From JAFGED01 sp964551295 (GTDB taxonomy: Bacteria; Chloroflexota; Anaerolineae; B4-G1), in contig CAZKDJ010000003.1 in NCBI GenBank assembly GCA_964551295.1, positions 1-64,000 of the forward strand: a stretch of 64,000 bases of DNA, written 5' to 3'. The notes beneath the pieces are model-generated. The model had not been told where the DNA came from. It searched no databases and saw nothing but the letters and a program-made list of their open reading frames with translations. Numbering within the stretch: position 1 is the stretch's first letter; every line of letters starts with the position of its first letter. Positions 25,416 through 34,658 of this stretch are shown here, in pieces. The position numbers were made by a program, and so were the translations under genes.

Positions 25416-26093
25416 TCATGGGAAGAGCCGCCGCGCCTTGATCTCTGCCACGGCGTCGTCGCGGAAGCGGTATAGCTTGGCGGGACGGCCTTCGCCGGTA
25501 CGGTACTCGCCCGTCTCCTCGATCACGTCGGCGCTGAGGATCTTGCGGCGAAAGTTGCGTTTGTCCAGCCCTTCCCCCAGGATGATCTCGTAGGCGGACT
25601 GGATCTCGCTGAGGGTAAAGGTCTCGGGCAGTAGCTCAAAGCCCACGGCGGTATACTCCAGCTTGTAGCGCAGCCGTTGGAGGGCGTACGAGAGAATGTC
25701 GGCGTGATCGAAGGCGAGTGGGGGTAGGTCGTATACCGACCACCAGCGGGCGTCGGAGGCGTCGTGGCCGGCGTGAGGCTGCACGGCGTCGGTGGGCACC
25801 AGGGCAAAGTAGGCCACGGTGATCACGCGCCCGCGCGGATCGCGACCGACGTCTCCAAAGGTGTAAAGCTGCTCCAGATAGACGTCGCGGACGCCGGTCT
25901 CTTCCTCTAGTTCGCGCATCGCTGCGCCCTCGAGCGATTCGGCTATGCGGACGAAACCGCCGGGGATGGCCCACATGTTCTCGAACGGGGGGTGCCCGCG
26001 CTGGATGAGGAGTACCTGCAGATCGCCGCCATTCAGCGTAAAGATGATTACGTCTACAGTCACAGACGGGCGCGGATAGTCTTCCAACGGCAT
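25416..26093 (-). CDS. Nudix-winged-helix regulator (NrtR-like)
   Basis: 225 residues from ATG 26093, which has CTGGAG 10 bases upstream and lies 28 bases past the predicted transcript start. The Nudix domain begins PRPSVTVDVIIFTLNGGDLQVLLIQRG, with the box at residues 45-67 (REXXEE at 60-64 is RELEEE). The C-terminal 75 residues (ETFTLSEIQSAYEIILGEGLDKRNFRRKIL) form the winged helix of NrtR-type regulators. NrtR senses ADP-ribose-like ligands and controls NAD or sugar genes. No NAD gene is adjacent, so its targets may be the ParA-GH1-Nudix genes downstream or itself. Confidence 0.87.
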   Translation of the reverse strand: MPLEDYPRPSVTVDVIIFTLNGGDLQVLLIQRGHPPFENMWAIPGGFVRIAESLEGAAMRELEEETGVRDVYLEQLYTFGDVGRDPRGRVITVAYFALVPTDAVQPHAGHDASDARWWSVYDLPPLAFDHADILSYALQRLRYKLEYTAVGFELLPETFTLSEIQSAYEIILGEGLDKRNFRRKILSADVIEETGEYRTGEGRPAKLYRFRDDAVAEIKARRLFP

Positions 26094-26127
26094 AGGGTTT
26101 TCTCCAGTTGGTGTCATTCGCACACAA

Positions 26128-26156
26128 ATTATAGTGGTATTGTGGGATGCTGTCAA
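26128..26156 (-). promoter_or_regulatory. Consensus promoter of the NrtR-like gene
   Basis: On the minus strand TTGACA, a 17-nt spacer and TATAAT, matching the sigma-70 consensus at all 12 positions. It may drive the whole run of four minus-strand genes down to 22151. Confidence 0.8.
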
Positions 26157-26226
26157 TGGTGAACTAGGAGTGCATAGGGAAGACTACAAGTTGTCATAAA
26201 CTGCGTTCATCTTCAACGACGAAAAT

Positions 26227-26253
26227 GTAGGGTGGATTGGCAATCCGCCTTAC
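26227..26253. repeat. Isolated REP-like hairpin
   Basis: Thirteen pairs (two of them G-T) around a one-base loop, starting GTAGGGTGGATTG and ending CAATCCGCCTTAC. It lies between the histidine kinase stop and the NrtR promoter. Confidence 0.6.
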
Positions 26254-26318
26254 CGCCGCCATTTATTTTGGTAGCAAGCGAGGCCGAGAACCAGGGCCGC
26301 AGACATTCGAGTTGCGCG

Positions 26319-29300
26319 TCATTGGGTTCTCCTATCGACAAAGACGGGGATATGGGCGGTGAAGGTGCTCCCTCTGTCTACCTCGCTCTCCACAGTCACG
26401 CGCCCGCCATATGCCTCGACGATTTCCCTGACCAGCGCCAGTCCCAGTCCCACACCGCCATGTCGCCGCCGGGCGGAGCCGTCCACCTGATAGAAACGAT
26501 CAAAGATGCGCTCTAGCTTGTCTACCGGGATGCCGATACCGGTGTCGCTCACCGCTAGAGCGACCGTTTCGCCGTCCCGGCGCAGGCTAACGGTGATCGT
26601 CCCTCCGGCGGGTGTGAACTTGACTGCGTTGCCAATTAGGTTGTCCAGCACCCGTCGCATGTAGGTGGGATCGCCGCTCACAGGGGGCAGGTCGAGCTCG
26701 ATCTCTGCTTCCAGAGCCAGTTCGGCCTGCTCGACCTCTACCTGAAAGTCCTCCACGGCGTTCTGAGCCATCTCATCCAACGGTATGGGCTGTGCTTCGG
26801 GAGGGCTGACCTCAGCTTCCAGGATGAGCGTGATATCCTTGACCAAATCGCTCAACATGCGGGCGCGGCGGGCGATGATGGCCACCGGTTTCTTTTGATC
26901 GGCTGGGACCTCGCCTATCTCGCCTGCGTCCAGCATCTCGGCGTATCCACGAATGAGTGCCAGCGGCGAGCGAAGTTCGTGGGATACATTCTGGATAAAG
27001 GCGTCCTTGAGGTGATCCATCTCTTCTAGTTGGGTAAAGGCCGCCGCAAGCTCTTCAGCGCGCTGTCGGGTCTCTCTGAAGAGGTGCGCGTTCTCCAGTA
27101 CCAGCCCCAATTGGCGAGCCACCGCTTCCAGAAGGCGAGATTCGTCGGCTTGCCAGGTGCGGTTTTCGCGGCAGCTACCAAAGCCCAACGCACCGTAGAA
27201 TCGCCCACTGCTCTGCACCGGTATAAAAAGCACCAACTTTGTCGCCAGCGAGTCATAAAATTCACGCGTGGCTTCCAAGCGGGGATCCGTAGCTACATCG
27301 GAGACAGCGAAGGATTGGTTATCCAAAAGTGCAGCCAGCTCGGGTGGTGCGACGTCAAAGGAGCCGTTCAAGGCAATGACCGACCCGACGCCCGGCGCGA
27401 TCCATTCGTGGGTGATCTCCCACGTGTGAGCGCTTGGGTCGATAGAGATGAAGGCGATACGATCGGCTTGTATCAGTTGGTGTAGGCCCTCCAGAGCGCT
27501 TTCGACTGGCGCGTCTGTGTCAAGCGCCGTGCCCGGTCTTAGGGCGATGCTGTTGAGAAGCGTCAGTTCCTGTACGCGGCGTTGGGTCTCCTGGTAGAGT
27601 CGAGCATTGCGCAGGCCAATGGCCACTGTGCTGGCTACCGCTTCCAACAACGATCGGTCTTCTTGGTCAAAGTCGGCCAGCCGCTCGCTCTCGAGGATTA
27701 TCGTTCCAACGACTGCGTCTTCCTCAAGAATGGGCACACACAGTGCTGATTGAGCCGGAATCTCGGTCGGGTTGACGAAATAGGGATCGATGCTCACGTC
27801 GGGCGCGAGATGCGGCTCGCCTGTTCTGGCGACGTAGCCTGCGATTCCCTGATCGATTTTCAGGCGATAGAGGCCGGGCACTGCTTTTTCGTTGAGCGCG
27901 ATCGTCTCACTGCTGCGACCGCGCAGGATCAGCGTTTGCCCCTTGTCATCCAATGTAAACAGCCCGACCCGCGGGTAGTTATAATGGCGGAAAATGCTCT
28001 CGGCTACGGCCTGCAGCAGGGCGTCGGCGTCGAACGTTGTGGCAGCGATGCGTGCCACGTCCACCAGCAGGGCCAATCTCTGAGACTGTTGTTGTTCGGC
28101 CTGAAACAGCCGGGCATTTTCGAGGGCGATGGCTACCTGGTTGGCAAAGGCGGCCAGCAGAAACAACTGTCCGCCGAAAGCGTTGGTACGCAGGCTGTGC
28201 AGGTAAAGCACGCCCAACAGGCGATCTTTGACCATCAGGGGCAGGCCGGCGATTGATTTAATGTTAGCTTGCACGAGAAGGGGGTTGGCTTTGGGCGGCG
28301 CCCCTTCTCCGAGGGAGGGGTATACTGTGCCATCCGCGTCAATCTCGTCGATGATCACCGCCCGGCGCAAGCGAACGATCCAACTGGTGAAGCCATCGTC
28401 CCGGATGCGGTACTCGAGTGCTTGCACACCCGGCAAGTCCTCGGCGCTTTGACTCGTTTGCCCGGTTTCGTCCACCAACACGACGCCGGTGTAGTCTGTG
28501 TCCACGACCTCGTTGGCCAGAGAGACGATCTCGGCCAGTACTTGGTCGGGTTCCAAGGAGGCCGTCACGGCCTGGGAGGCTTGGCTCAAGGCGGCCAGTT
28601 GCTCAAGCCTGTGTTTCAAGGCTTTCTCTACCCGCTCTCGCTCGGTCTCGACCTGCTTGCGCTCGGAGATTTCTTGCTCCAGCTCCGCGGTGCGCTCCTT
28701 GACCTGCATCTCTACTTCAGTGTACGCTTTTTCCAGCGCAGTGTCTGCCTCTGCCTGCGCCTCCAGGAGCAACACGTTCTGCAAGGCACTGCTGATTTGC
28801 GCCTGCAACACGTCACAGGCTTCTTCCTGCGACGGCTTTGCTTCGAACAGGGCAAACCCTAGCTGGTGGTCGTGAAGATACAGTGGTTCGAGCACCAGGC
28901 AGTGACGTTGCTCTGAAGAAAGCAGGCCATCGGGTATCAATTGGCAAGAGGAGAAAAGCCGTCCTCCGGGCTCAAGATCGACGCGCTTTCCTCCATCGAG
29001 TGCCAGGACCAATCTGGATTGGTCGAGGGGCTTTTCTGGATTCTCGAACAATGAAATGTAGCAGTTCAGGATGCCCGTCTTGGGTATTTCCCGCGTGGCC
29101 ACGTCCAAAAGCTCGGCCAAGTCAAAATCGGTGGCCAGCGCAAAGTCGAGTCTTTGTAGTTCCCGAGCTCGCCTGGCTGCCAGGACAGCCCGGTGCCTCT
29201 CCTGTCGGCGGGCGATGTCGCCGACGAGCAGCCGTGCCTGGTTCAAGATGGCTTCGGCAAGGGACGCGCCATCACAATCTAGATGGGGCAGCGTGTGGCG

Positions 29301-30488
29301 ACGCAGTAACGAGAGGACGTCCTGCCAAGCGAACACGTCAGCATCGGATGTCACTGCTTGACGTAGGATATCCTCCAGGGTGGTGAGGAAGGTGTCACTT
29401 TCCTCCTTCTCCACTTGGGTGGTGAATGCGTCCAATAGCCGCTTTGCCCATTCACCGTCGGCAGGCGCGTCGATGGAGTGGGTCAATGCGGGCAGGATAC
29501 TCTCCCGTTGTGTGGAAAGGGAGTCCTGCCCATCGCTTTTCTCTGGCGAATGATGCAATACCGGAGCGGCAGCGGCTCGTATCGTAACTGCTAATGGGCA
29601 GCCGCACGACTGACGTACAATGAGGTCCAGCGGCAGGACTGTGCACTCTGGTACGTCGCGACCGTCGATCCGCGCCAGAAGCATCTCGGTGGCCTTGACG
29701 CCTAGCTTGTAGAACGGGTTCTGTACGGTTGTTAGAGCTGGTATCGTGTACTTGGATGTGTCTATGTCATCAAAACCGACAAGGGCCACGTCATCCGGCA
29801 CGCGTATTCCTCGCGCCTGCAACACCTCCAGCGCGCCGAGAGCCATAGAGTCATTGGCCGCTACTAGTGCCTCAAATCCCTTTCCTGGCAGTAGCTTGCG
29901 CTGATCGAGCAGCAAACGAACAGCTTCTGCCCCGACGTGAGGGGTAAAGTCGCCAGCTACGACGAGGTTCGGGTCAAAGGGAATGTCGTATTCACTTAGG
30001 ACTTGGGTGTAGGCGTGGTATCGTTGTTCCGCTTCCTGGTGAGTTTCAGGCCCGCGAATGAAGGCGACGCGCCGGTAACCGTGGGTTTCGATCAGGTGAA
30101 CGAGGGCACTGCGCATACCCTGCACGTTGTCCAGCAGGATACTGGGAATACCGGGCAGAGCCCGCGCGATACTGACCAGCGGAATCGGGCTGTACTTTTG
30201 GTAGAGCGCTTTGAATTCTTGGGGAGAGATGTGGGCGGCTAACGCCTCGCTTCTCAAAATCAACCCATCGAGCTTTTCTGCAGTGATAAGATCGAAAATA
30301 ACGTTGTGCTGTCTGAACTGGTGCGGGGCGCGTAGCTGGCCTGTTGGGAAGCAGATCAAATTGACATCATGCTTGCAGGCGGTATCATAGATCCCGGGCC
30401 ACGTGGTTCGATGGCCCGGCCCGATCCAGTGAGTCAGGTAGCCGATGTTCAAACGCTTTTGCGTCTTTTTTCGCCTAGCTCTACTCAT
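26319..30488 (-). CDS. LacI-type sensor domain-GAF-histidine kinase fusion
   Basis: 1389 residues from ATG 30488. Residues 12-305 are a LacI-like periplasmic-binding fold (LNIGYLTHWIGPGHRTTWPGIYD; GYRRVAFIRGP; RGIRVPDDVALVGFDDI) without DNA-binding helices. A helical middle carries a coiled coil (AYTEVEMQVKERTAELEQEI). Three GAF domains occupy about 640-1130. HisKA has phospho-acceptor His1170 in NVSHELRSPLAL, and the HATPase shows DNLIGNAVKFTPAGG and GVGLGLALVREIV. No signal peptide or membrane helix, so a cytoplasmic kinase probably sensing a sugar-like molecule. No response regulator is encoded nearby. Upstream in-frame starts to 30611 precede the promoter and were rejected. Confidence 0.88.
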   Translation of the reverse strand: MSRARRKKTQKRLNIGYLTHWIGPGHRTTWPGIYDTACKHDVNLICFPTGQLRAPHQFRQHNVIFDLITAEKLDGLILRSEALAAHISPQEFKALYQKYSPIPLVSIARALPGIPSILLDNVQGMRSALVHLIETHGYRRVAFIRGPETHQEAEQRYHAYTQVLSEYDIPFDPNLVVAGDFTPHVGAEAVRLLLDQRKLLPGKGFEALVAANDSMALGALEVLQARGIRVPDDVALVGFDDIDTSKYTIPALTTVQNPFYKLGVKATEMLLARIDGRDVPECTVLPLDLIVRQSCGCPLAVTIRAAAAPVLHHSPEKSDGQDSLSTQRESILPALTHSIDAPADGEWAKRLLDAFTTQVEKEESDTFLTTLEDILRQAVTSDADVFAWQDVLSLLRRHTLPHLDCDGASLAEAILNQARLLVGDIARRQERHRAVLAARRARELQRLDFALATDFDLAELLDVATREIPKTGILNCYISLFENPEKPLDQSRLVLALDGGKRVDLEPGGRLFSSCQLIPDGLLSSEQRHCLVLEPLYLHDHQLGFALFEAKPSQEEACDVLQAQISSALQNVLLLEAQAEADTALEKAYTEVEMQVKERTAELEQEISERKQVETERERVEKALKHRLEQLAALSQASQAVTASLEPDQVLAEIVSLANEVVDTDYTGVVLVDETGQTSQSAEDLPGVQALEYRIRDDGFTSWIVRLRRAVIIDEIDADGTVYPSLGEGAPPKANPLLVQANIKSIAGLPLMVKDRLLGVLYLHSLRTNAFGGQLFLLAAFANQVAIALENARLFQAEQQQSQRLALLVDVARIAATTFDADALLQAVAESIFRHYNYPRVGLFTLDDKGQTLILRGRSSETIALNEKAVPGLYRLKIDQGIAGYVARTGEPHLAPDVSIDPYFVNPTEIPAQSALCVPILEEDAVVGTIILESERLADFDQEDRSLLEAVASTVAIGLRNARLYQETQRRVQELTLLNSIALRPGTALDTDAPVESALEGLHQLIQADRIAFISIDPSAHTWEITHEWIAPGVGSVIALNGSFDVAPPELAALLDNQSFAVSDVATDPRLEATREFYDSLATKLVLFIPVQSSGRFYGALGFGSCRENRTWQADESRLLEAVARQLGLVLENAHLFRETRQRAEELAAAFTQLEEMDHLKDAFIQNVSHELRSPLALIRGYAEMLDAGEIGEVPADQKKPVAIIARRARMLSDLVKDITLILEAEVSPPEAQPIPLDEMAQNAVEDFQVEVEQAELALEAEIELDLPPVSGDPTYMRRVLDNLIGNAVKFTPAGGTITVSLRRDGETVALAVSDTGIGIPVDKLERIFDRFYQVDGSARRRHGGVGLGLALVREIVEAYGGRVTVESEVDRGSTFTAHIPVFVDRRTQ

Positions 30489-30521
30489 CTGATTCGCATC
30501 TCCAGCCACCGTCTGGATCGT

Positions 30522-30551
30522 ATTATAATCCAACATTGGAGAATTGCCCAA
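30522..30551 (-). promoter_or_regulatory. Promoter of the sensor kinase gene
   Basis: On the minus strand TTGGGC, an 18-nt spacer and a perfect TATAAT, 34 bases before the ATG at 30488. The rest of the gap to transketolase (to 30711) shows no further clear element apart from TATACAAT near 30643. Confidence 0.5.
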
Positions 30552-30711
30552 AGACCCAGATTCTTGCCAACGCAGTTTTTCCGGGTACAATAGGGCCGCG
30601 TTCAAAACCAAGTTCGCAGTTTATGGGCCGAATTGCTTCGGTTATACAATTGAACATGCCAGTTATTGAACGCTTCTCAAACCTGCGACCATACAATGAA
30701 AGGAATCTTCA

Positions 30712-32709
30712 ATGAGCGCTGAACTCGATCAACTGTGTGTCAATACAATCCGCACGCTGGCGATGGACGGTGTGCAAAAGGCCAAATCCGGCCACCCCGG
30801 CATGCCGATGGGCATGGCGGATGCAGCCTACGTGTTGTGGACGCGTTTCCTCAAGCATAATCCGGCCAACCCCGATTGGCCCAACCGCGACCGGTTCGTC
30901 CTTTCGGCCGGTCACGGGTCGATGTTGCTCTACAGCTTGTTGCACCTCATCGGCTACGACCTGCCGCTGGAGGAGCTAAAGAGCTTTCGCCAATGGGGCA
31001 GCCTTACCCCCGGTCATCCGGAGTACGACTTGGCTCACGGTGTGGAGACCACCACCGGACCGTTAGGCCAGGGTTTCGCCACCGGCGTTGGCATGGCCAT
31101 CGCCCAGGCGTTTCTGGCCGCTACCTTCAACAAGCCCGACGTGGCCATCTTTGATCACTTTGTCTATGCTATCTGCTCCGATGGCGACCTGATGGAGGGG
31201 GTGAGCCACGAGGCGGCCAGTTTGGCCGGTCACCTGGGGTTGGGCAAGATCATCTATCTCTACGACGACAACGAGATCTCTATCGAGGGCTCGACTGATC
31301 TCACCTTCACCGAGGATGTCCCCGCCCGCTTCCGCGCCTATGGCTGGCACGTGCAGGAGGTGGACGGGCACGACCGGGATCAGATCGACGCGGCCATCCG
31401 CGTCGCGCAATTGGAGACGGAGCGACCCTCGCTCATCGTCTGCCACACCCACATCGGTTACGGCAGCCCCAACAAGCAGGATACGGCGGCCTCTCACGGC
31501 GCGCCGTTGGGGGAGGAGGAGGTGCAGTTGACCAAGGAGGAATTGGACTGGTCGTACAAGCGGCCTTTCACGGTGCCCAAGCAGGCACTAGAGGTGTTCC
31601 GCCAGGCCGTCGATGCGGGCAAGCAGGCGCAGGCCGAGTGGGACAAGACCTTCGAGCAGTACGAGAAGGCGTATCCCGAGGAGGCGGCGCTCCTGGAGGC
31701 GCTATGGGCGGGCGATCTGCCCGAGGGCTGGACAGACGCACTGCCCACCTTCACCCCCGACGATGGGCCGTTGGCGACGCGCAAGGCCTCCGGCGCAGTG
31801 CTGAACGCCATCGCCTCCAAACTGCCCACGCTCATCGGCGGCTCGGCCGACCTGGCCCCCTCCACCAACACGCTGCTCAAGGGGTACGGCGATTTCCAGA
31901 AAGAGACTCCCGCCGGGCGCAACCTGCGCTTTGGCGTGCGCGAGCATGCGATGGGATCGATTCTCAACGGGATGGCGCTATATGGCGGACTGCTGCCTTA
32001 CGGCGCCACCTTTTTCGTCTTTTCCGATTACATGCGTCCGGCGGTGCGGTTGGCGGCGCTGATGGAGCAGCCCGTCATCTACGTCTGGACGCACGACTCG
32101 GTGTGGATCGGGGAGGACGGCCCCACTCACCAGCCGATCGAGCACCTGGCGGCGGTGCGCGCGATCCCCAACCTGGTCGTCATCCGCCCAGCCGACGCCA
32201 ACGAGACCGCCGCCGCCTGGCGCGTGGCTCTGGAGCGGCGCGAAGGCCCGACGGCGCTGGTCCTCACGCGCCAGAGCCTGCCGATTTTCGTCGAGACCAA
32301 GCGCAACTATGCCGACACGGTCGCCCGTGGCGCGTACGTGCTGGTCGATAGCTCCGGCGTCCCCAGCTTGATCCTCATCGCCACCGGCTCCGAGGTGAGC
32401 GTGGCGTTGGGCGCGCGCGACCTGCTGGCCGAGAAGGGCATCGCGGTACGCGTGGTCAGCATGCCCAGTTGGGAGCTGTTCGAGGCGCAGTCCGACGAGT
32501 ACAAAGCGTCGGTGCTACCGCCGCAGGTGACGGCGCGGCTGGCCATCGAGGCCGGCGTGTCGCTGGGCTGGCACAAGTACGTCGGCCCCGAGGGCGACGT
32601 GATGTGCCTGGATCACTTTGGCGCTTCGGCTCCCTACAAGGTGCTGATGGAAGAGTGGGGCTTTACACCCGAGGCGGTGGCCAAGCGCGCGCTAAAGCTG
32701 CTAGAGTAA
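30712..32709 (+). CDS. tkt: Transketolase
   Basis: 665 residues, the normal family length. It moves two-carbon units between sugar phosphates in the pentose phosphate and Calvin pathways. The N-terminal half has KAKSGHPGMPMGMADAAYVLW. The thiamine-diphosphate motif runs from SDGDLMEGVSHEAASLAGHLGL to DDNEISIEG. The pyrimidine-binding half has GGSADLAPSTNT, RFGVREHAMGSILNGMALYGG and DSVWIGEDGPTHQPIEHL. AAAGGAA precedes the ATG by 7 bases. Divergent from the LacI-sensor histidine kinase, which could respond to a sugar, but a regulatory link is only a guess. Confidence 0.97.
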   Translation: MSAELDQLCVNTIRTLAMDGVQKAKSGHPGMPMGMADAAYVLWTRFLKHNPANPDWPNRDRFVLSAGHGSMLLYSLLHLIGYDLPLEELKSFRQWGSLTPGHPEYDLAHGVETTTGPLGQGFATGVGMAIAQAFLAATFNKPDVAIFDHFVYAICSDGDLMEGVSHEAASLAGHLGLGKIIYLYDDNEISIEGSTDLTFTEDVPARFRAYGWHVQEVDGHDRDQIDAAIRVAQLETERPSLIVCHTHIGYGSPNKQDTAASHGAPLGEEEVQLTKEELDWSYKRPFTVPKQALEVFRQAVDAGKQAQAEWDKTFEQYEKAYPEEAALLEALWAGDLPEGWTDALPTFTPDDGPLATRKASGAVLNAIASKLPTLIGGSADLAPSTNTLLKGYGDFQKETPAGRNLRFGVREHAMGSILNGMALYGGLLPYGATFFVFSDYMRPAVRLAALMEQPVIYVWTHDSVWIGEDGPTHQPIEHLAAVRAIPNLVVIRPADANETAAAWRVALERREGPTALVLTRQSLPIFVETKRNYADTVARGAYVLVDSSGVPSLILIATGSEVSVALGARDLLAEKGIAVRVVSMPSWELFEAQSDEYKASVLPPQVTARLAIEAGVSLGWHKYVGPEGDVMCLDHFGASAPYKVLMEEWGFTPEAVAKRALKLLE

Positions 32710-32781
32710 CGCGTCGCTTCGCGGAACCCCGGGCCGCTCGGCGGCGTCTATAGGGCAGTACAGATTCGCAGGAGGTGTCCC

Positions 32782-33453
32782 GTGTCCCCTACCAGGCGAG
32801 AGTTCATCAAGCGTGTGGGTATTGCCCTGGGTTCGCTGATGGCGGCCCGTTGTGCCTGCGTTACCTTGATCGAAGGCGGCAGTGGCCTGGGCGGCACGCC
32901 CCGCGAACGACTGCGCAGGAGCTGGCAGCGTTTTGGCTGGCTGGAGGAACAGGCCAGCGACTGGAGCGACTATGAGAAAGGGGCTCGGGCGCTCGAACAG
33001 CTCAGAGCCGAGCATCGCGCTGCCCTCGACGAGTTGGTGGCCGCCGGCGAACTGGAGGCGGACGTGGCTGACTATGTGCAGGTCGCCTTTGACGAGGCGG
33101 CCTTTCACGTCTGGCGGGCCAACTGTGGCATGACGTGCTACGAGGCCGTGGCGAGGCCGGAATATACGCCGTATGCCAGCGGCCAACTGGTGCAGCAGGC
33201 CGAACTCCTGGCCGGCCTGGCCGACGACGCCACGGTCGATCGGGAGACGGTGGCGCGGGCCCAGGCCGCCGTCGAGCGGGATGTCGCGTTCCTAGGCCTT
33301 TTTGACGAGGAAGAACAGGCGCTGTACGACGCGTTGATCGAGGCCGCCGGCGACAGCTACGATTATCCTCCTTTGGATGAGGTCGATCTGGAGATCACCT
33401 CCGGGGCAACCGAGGCGGCGCGGTTTTTGGTGGAGCTTTTGTTGGAAGAGTAA
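32782..33453 (+). CDS. Tat-exported small protein paired with a radical SAM enzyme
   Basis: 223 residues from GTG 32782, preceded by GGAGGT. The N-terminus TRREFIKRVGIALGSLMAARCAC is a twin-arginine signal. A cysteine cluster right after it (CAC) could include a lipidated Cys. The mature part is about 190 residues, helical and strongly acidic, with two more Cys in NCGMTCYEAVARPE. It ends DLEITSGATEAARFLVELLLEE. I recognise no family. The radical SAM/SPASM gene follows after 2 bases. By analogy with peptide-modifying systems the exported protein may be the substrate or partner, but nothing in the sequence proves it. Confidence 0.6.
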   Translation: MSPTRREFIKRVGIALGSLMAARCACVTLIEGGSGLGGTPRERLRRSWQRFGWLEEQASDWSDYEKGARALEQLRAEHRAALDELVAAGELEADVADYVQVAFDEAAFHVWRANCGMTCYEAVARPEYTPYASGQLVQQAELLAGLADDATVDRETVARAQAAVERDVAFLGLFDEEEQALYDALIEAAGDSYDYPPLDEVDLEITSGATEAARFLVELLLEE

Positions 33454-33455
33454 GA

Positions 33456-34658
33456 GTGACCAGCTCCCGTCCTCGCCTGCAAACCCTCATCTTTGAAGTC
33501 ACCCAGCGCTGCAACCACGCCTGCCTACACTGCTACAACGTGTGGCACGGGCCGGAGCGGCTGGGGAATGGCGATTCTGCGGCCCAGTCGCGCGAGGCTG
33601 AAGGCCTCGCGCTGAAAGGGCAAAGCCCTAGCGGGCTGTCAATAACAAGGCCCAAGCCTGCTGCAGCAGGCTTGGATTCCATCGCCGGGCGAAGCGGCGA
33701 CCACGCCAACGTCTACCCCCGTGGCGAACTCGACACCGCCCAAACTCTGGCCCTACTGAGCAAGGCACTCGATGAGGTCGACTGCAACCACGTCACCCTC
33801 ACCGGCGGCGAGCCGCTGCTCCGCGAGGACCTGGGCCAGATCCTCGACCTGCTGCGCGAACGCGGCGTGCGCGTTACCCTGATCAGCAACGGGCGCTTGC
33901 TCGATGAGCCTACCGTGGTCGAGCTGCTCGATCAGGGGGTGGGGCTGTTTGAGCTGCCACTGTTGGGCCGCCGCCGCGAGGTGCACGACCGCCTCTCTGG
34001 CGCTCCCGGCGCTTTCGACGCCACCTTGGCGGCGATGGCCCACATCCGCACTCACTGGGGGCGGTTCGTGGCCGTTTTCGTCGCCACGCGGCTGAACCTG
34101 GACGACCTGTACGAGACGATCAAGCTGGCCTTTGCCTTTGGCTCGCGGGGGATGATGCTCAACCGCTTCAACCCCGGCGGGCGCGGGCAGGCGCACCTCA
34201 GGGAGCTATTGCCCTCGGCCGACGAGATGAACGCAGCGCTAGAGATCGCCAACGCGGCCTCGGAGGAGTTCGACTTTCCCATCTCCTGCTCCATCGCCAT
34301 GCCGCCCTGTCTGACCAATCACCGCAAATACCCCAATCTCAACTTTGGCTTCTGTGCCGCCGGCACTGAGCGCGCCTACTACACCCTCGATCCCCTAGGC
34401 AAAGTGCGCCCCTGCAACCACACGCCCACGGTGCTGGGCAATCTGCTGGAGGAGCCTTTCACCGATATCATTGCTCCCGAGCGGCTGGCCCCCTTTGTCG
34501 AGGCCGTGCCAGCGTTCTGTGAGCCCTGCGTTTTACGCGATACCTGCCAGGGTGGGTGCAAGGCCGCCGCCGAGGTCTGTTATGGCTCGCTGACTGCGGA
34601 GGAGCCGTTTCTGCATTGTAACCTTGCCCAGGCCAAGCCGTTGGCTCGGTGGGATTAG
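33456..34658 (+). CDS. Radical SAM/SPASM protein with a repeat-derived insert
   Basis: 400 residues from GTG 33456. The 4Fe-4S/SAM motif is CNHACLHCY (Cys19, 23, 26). The SAM-binding LTGGEPLLRED follows near residue 114. The C-terminal SPASM region has FCEPCVLRDTCQGGCKAA and further Cys, binding auxiliary clusters. Enzymes of this class modify peptides or proteins, for example forming thioether or other crosslinks, or maturing sulfatases. Between residues 41 and 86 the sequence is abnormal (SREAEGLALKGQ, ITRPKPAAAGLD) and derives from palindromic DNA (33591-33675). The rest of the fold is intact. Substrate unknown; the upstream Tat-exported protein is a candidate. Confidence 0.85.
   Translation: MTSSRPRLQTLIFEVTQRCNHACLHCYNVWHGPERLGNGDSAAQSREAEGLALKGQSPSGLSITRPKPAAAGLDSIAGRSGDHANVYPRGELDTAQTLALLSKALDEVDCNHVTLTGGEPLLREDLGQILDLLRERGVRVTLISNGRLLDEPTVVELLDQGVGLFELPLLGRRREVHDRLSGAPGAFDATLAAMAHIRTHWGRFVAVFVATRLNLDDLYETIKLAFAFGSRGMMLNRFNPGGRGQAHLRELLPSADEMNAALEIANAASEEFDFPISCSIAMPPCLTNHRKYPNLNFGFCAAGTERAYYTLDPLGKVRPCNHTPTVLGNLLEEPFTDIIAPERLAPFVEAVPAFCEPCVLRDTCQGGCKAAAEVCYGSLTAEEPFLHCNLAQAKPLARWD
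33591..33675 (+). repeat. Palindromic repeat inserted in frame in the radical SAM gene
   Basis: Three inverted repeats in a row: CGCGAGGC/GCCTCGCG (33591-33611), AGGGC-AAA-GCCCT (33617-33629), and a perfect 24-bp palindrome at 33652-33675 with half-site CCAAGCCTGCTG. Together they encode about 28 residues with no stop. Confidence 0.8.
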
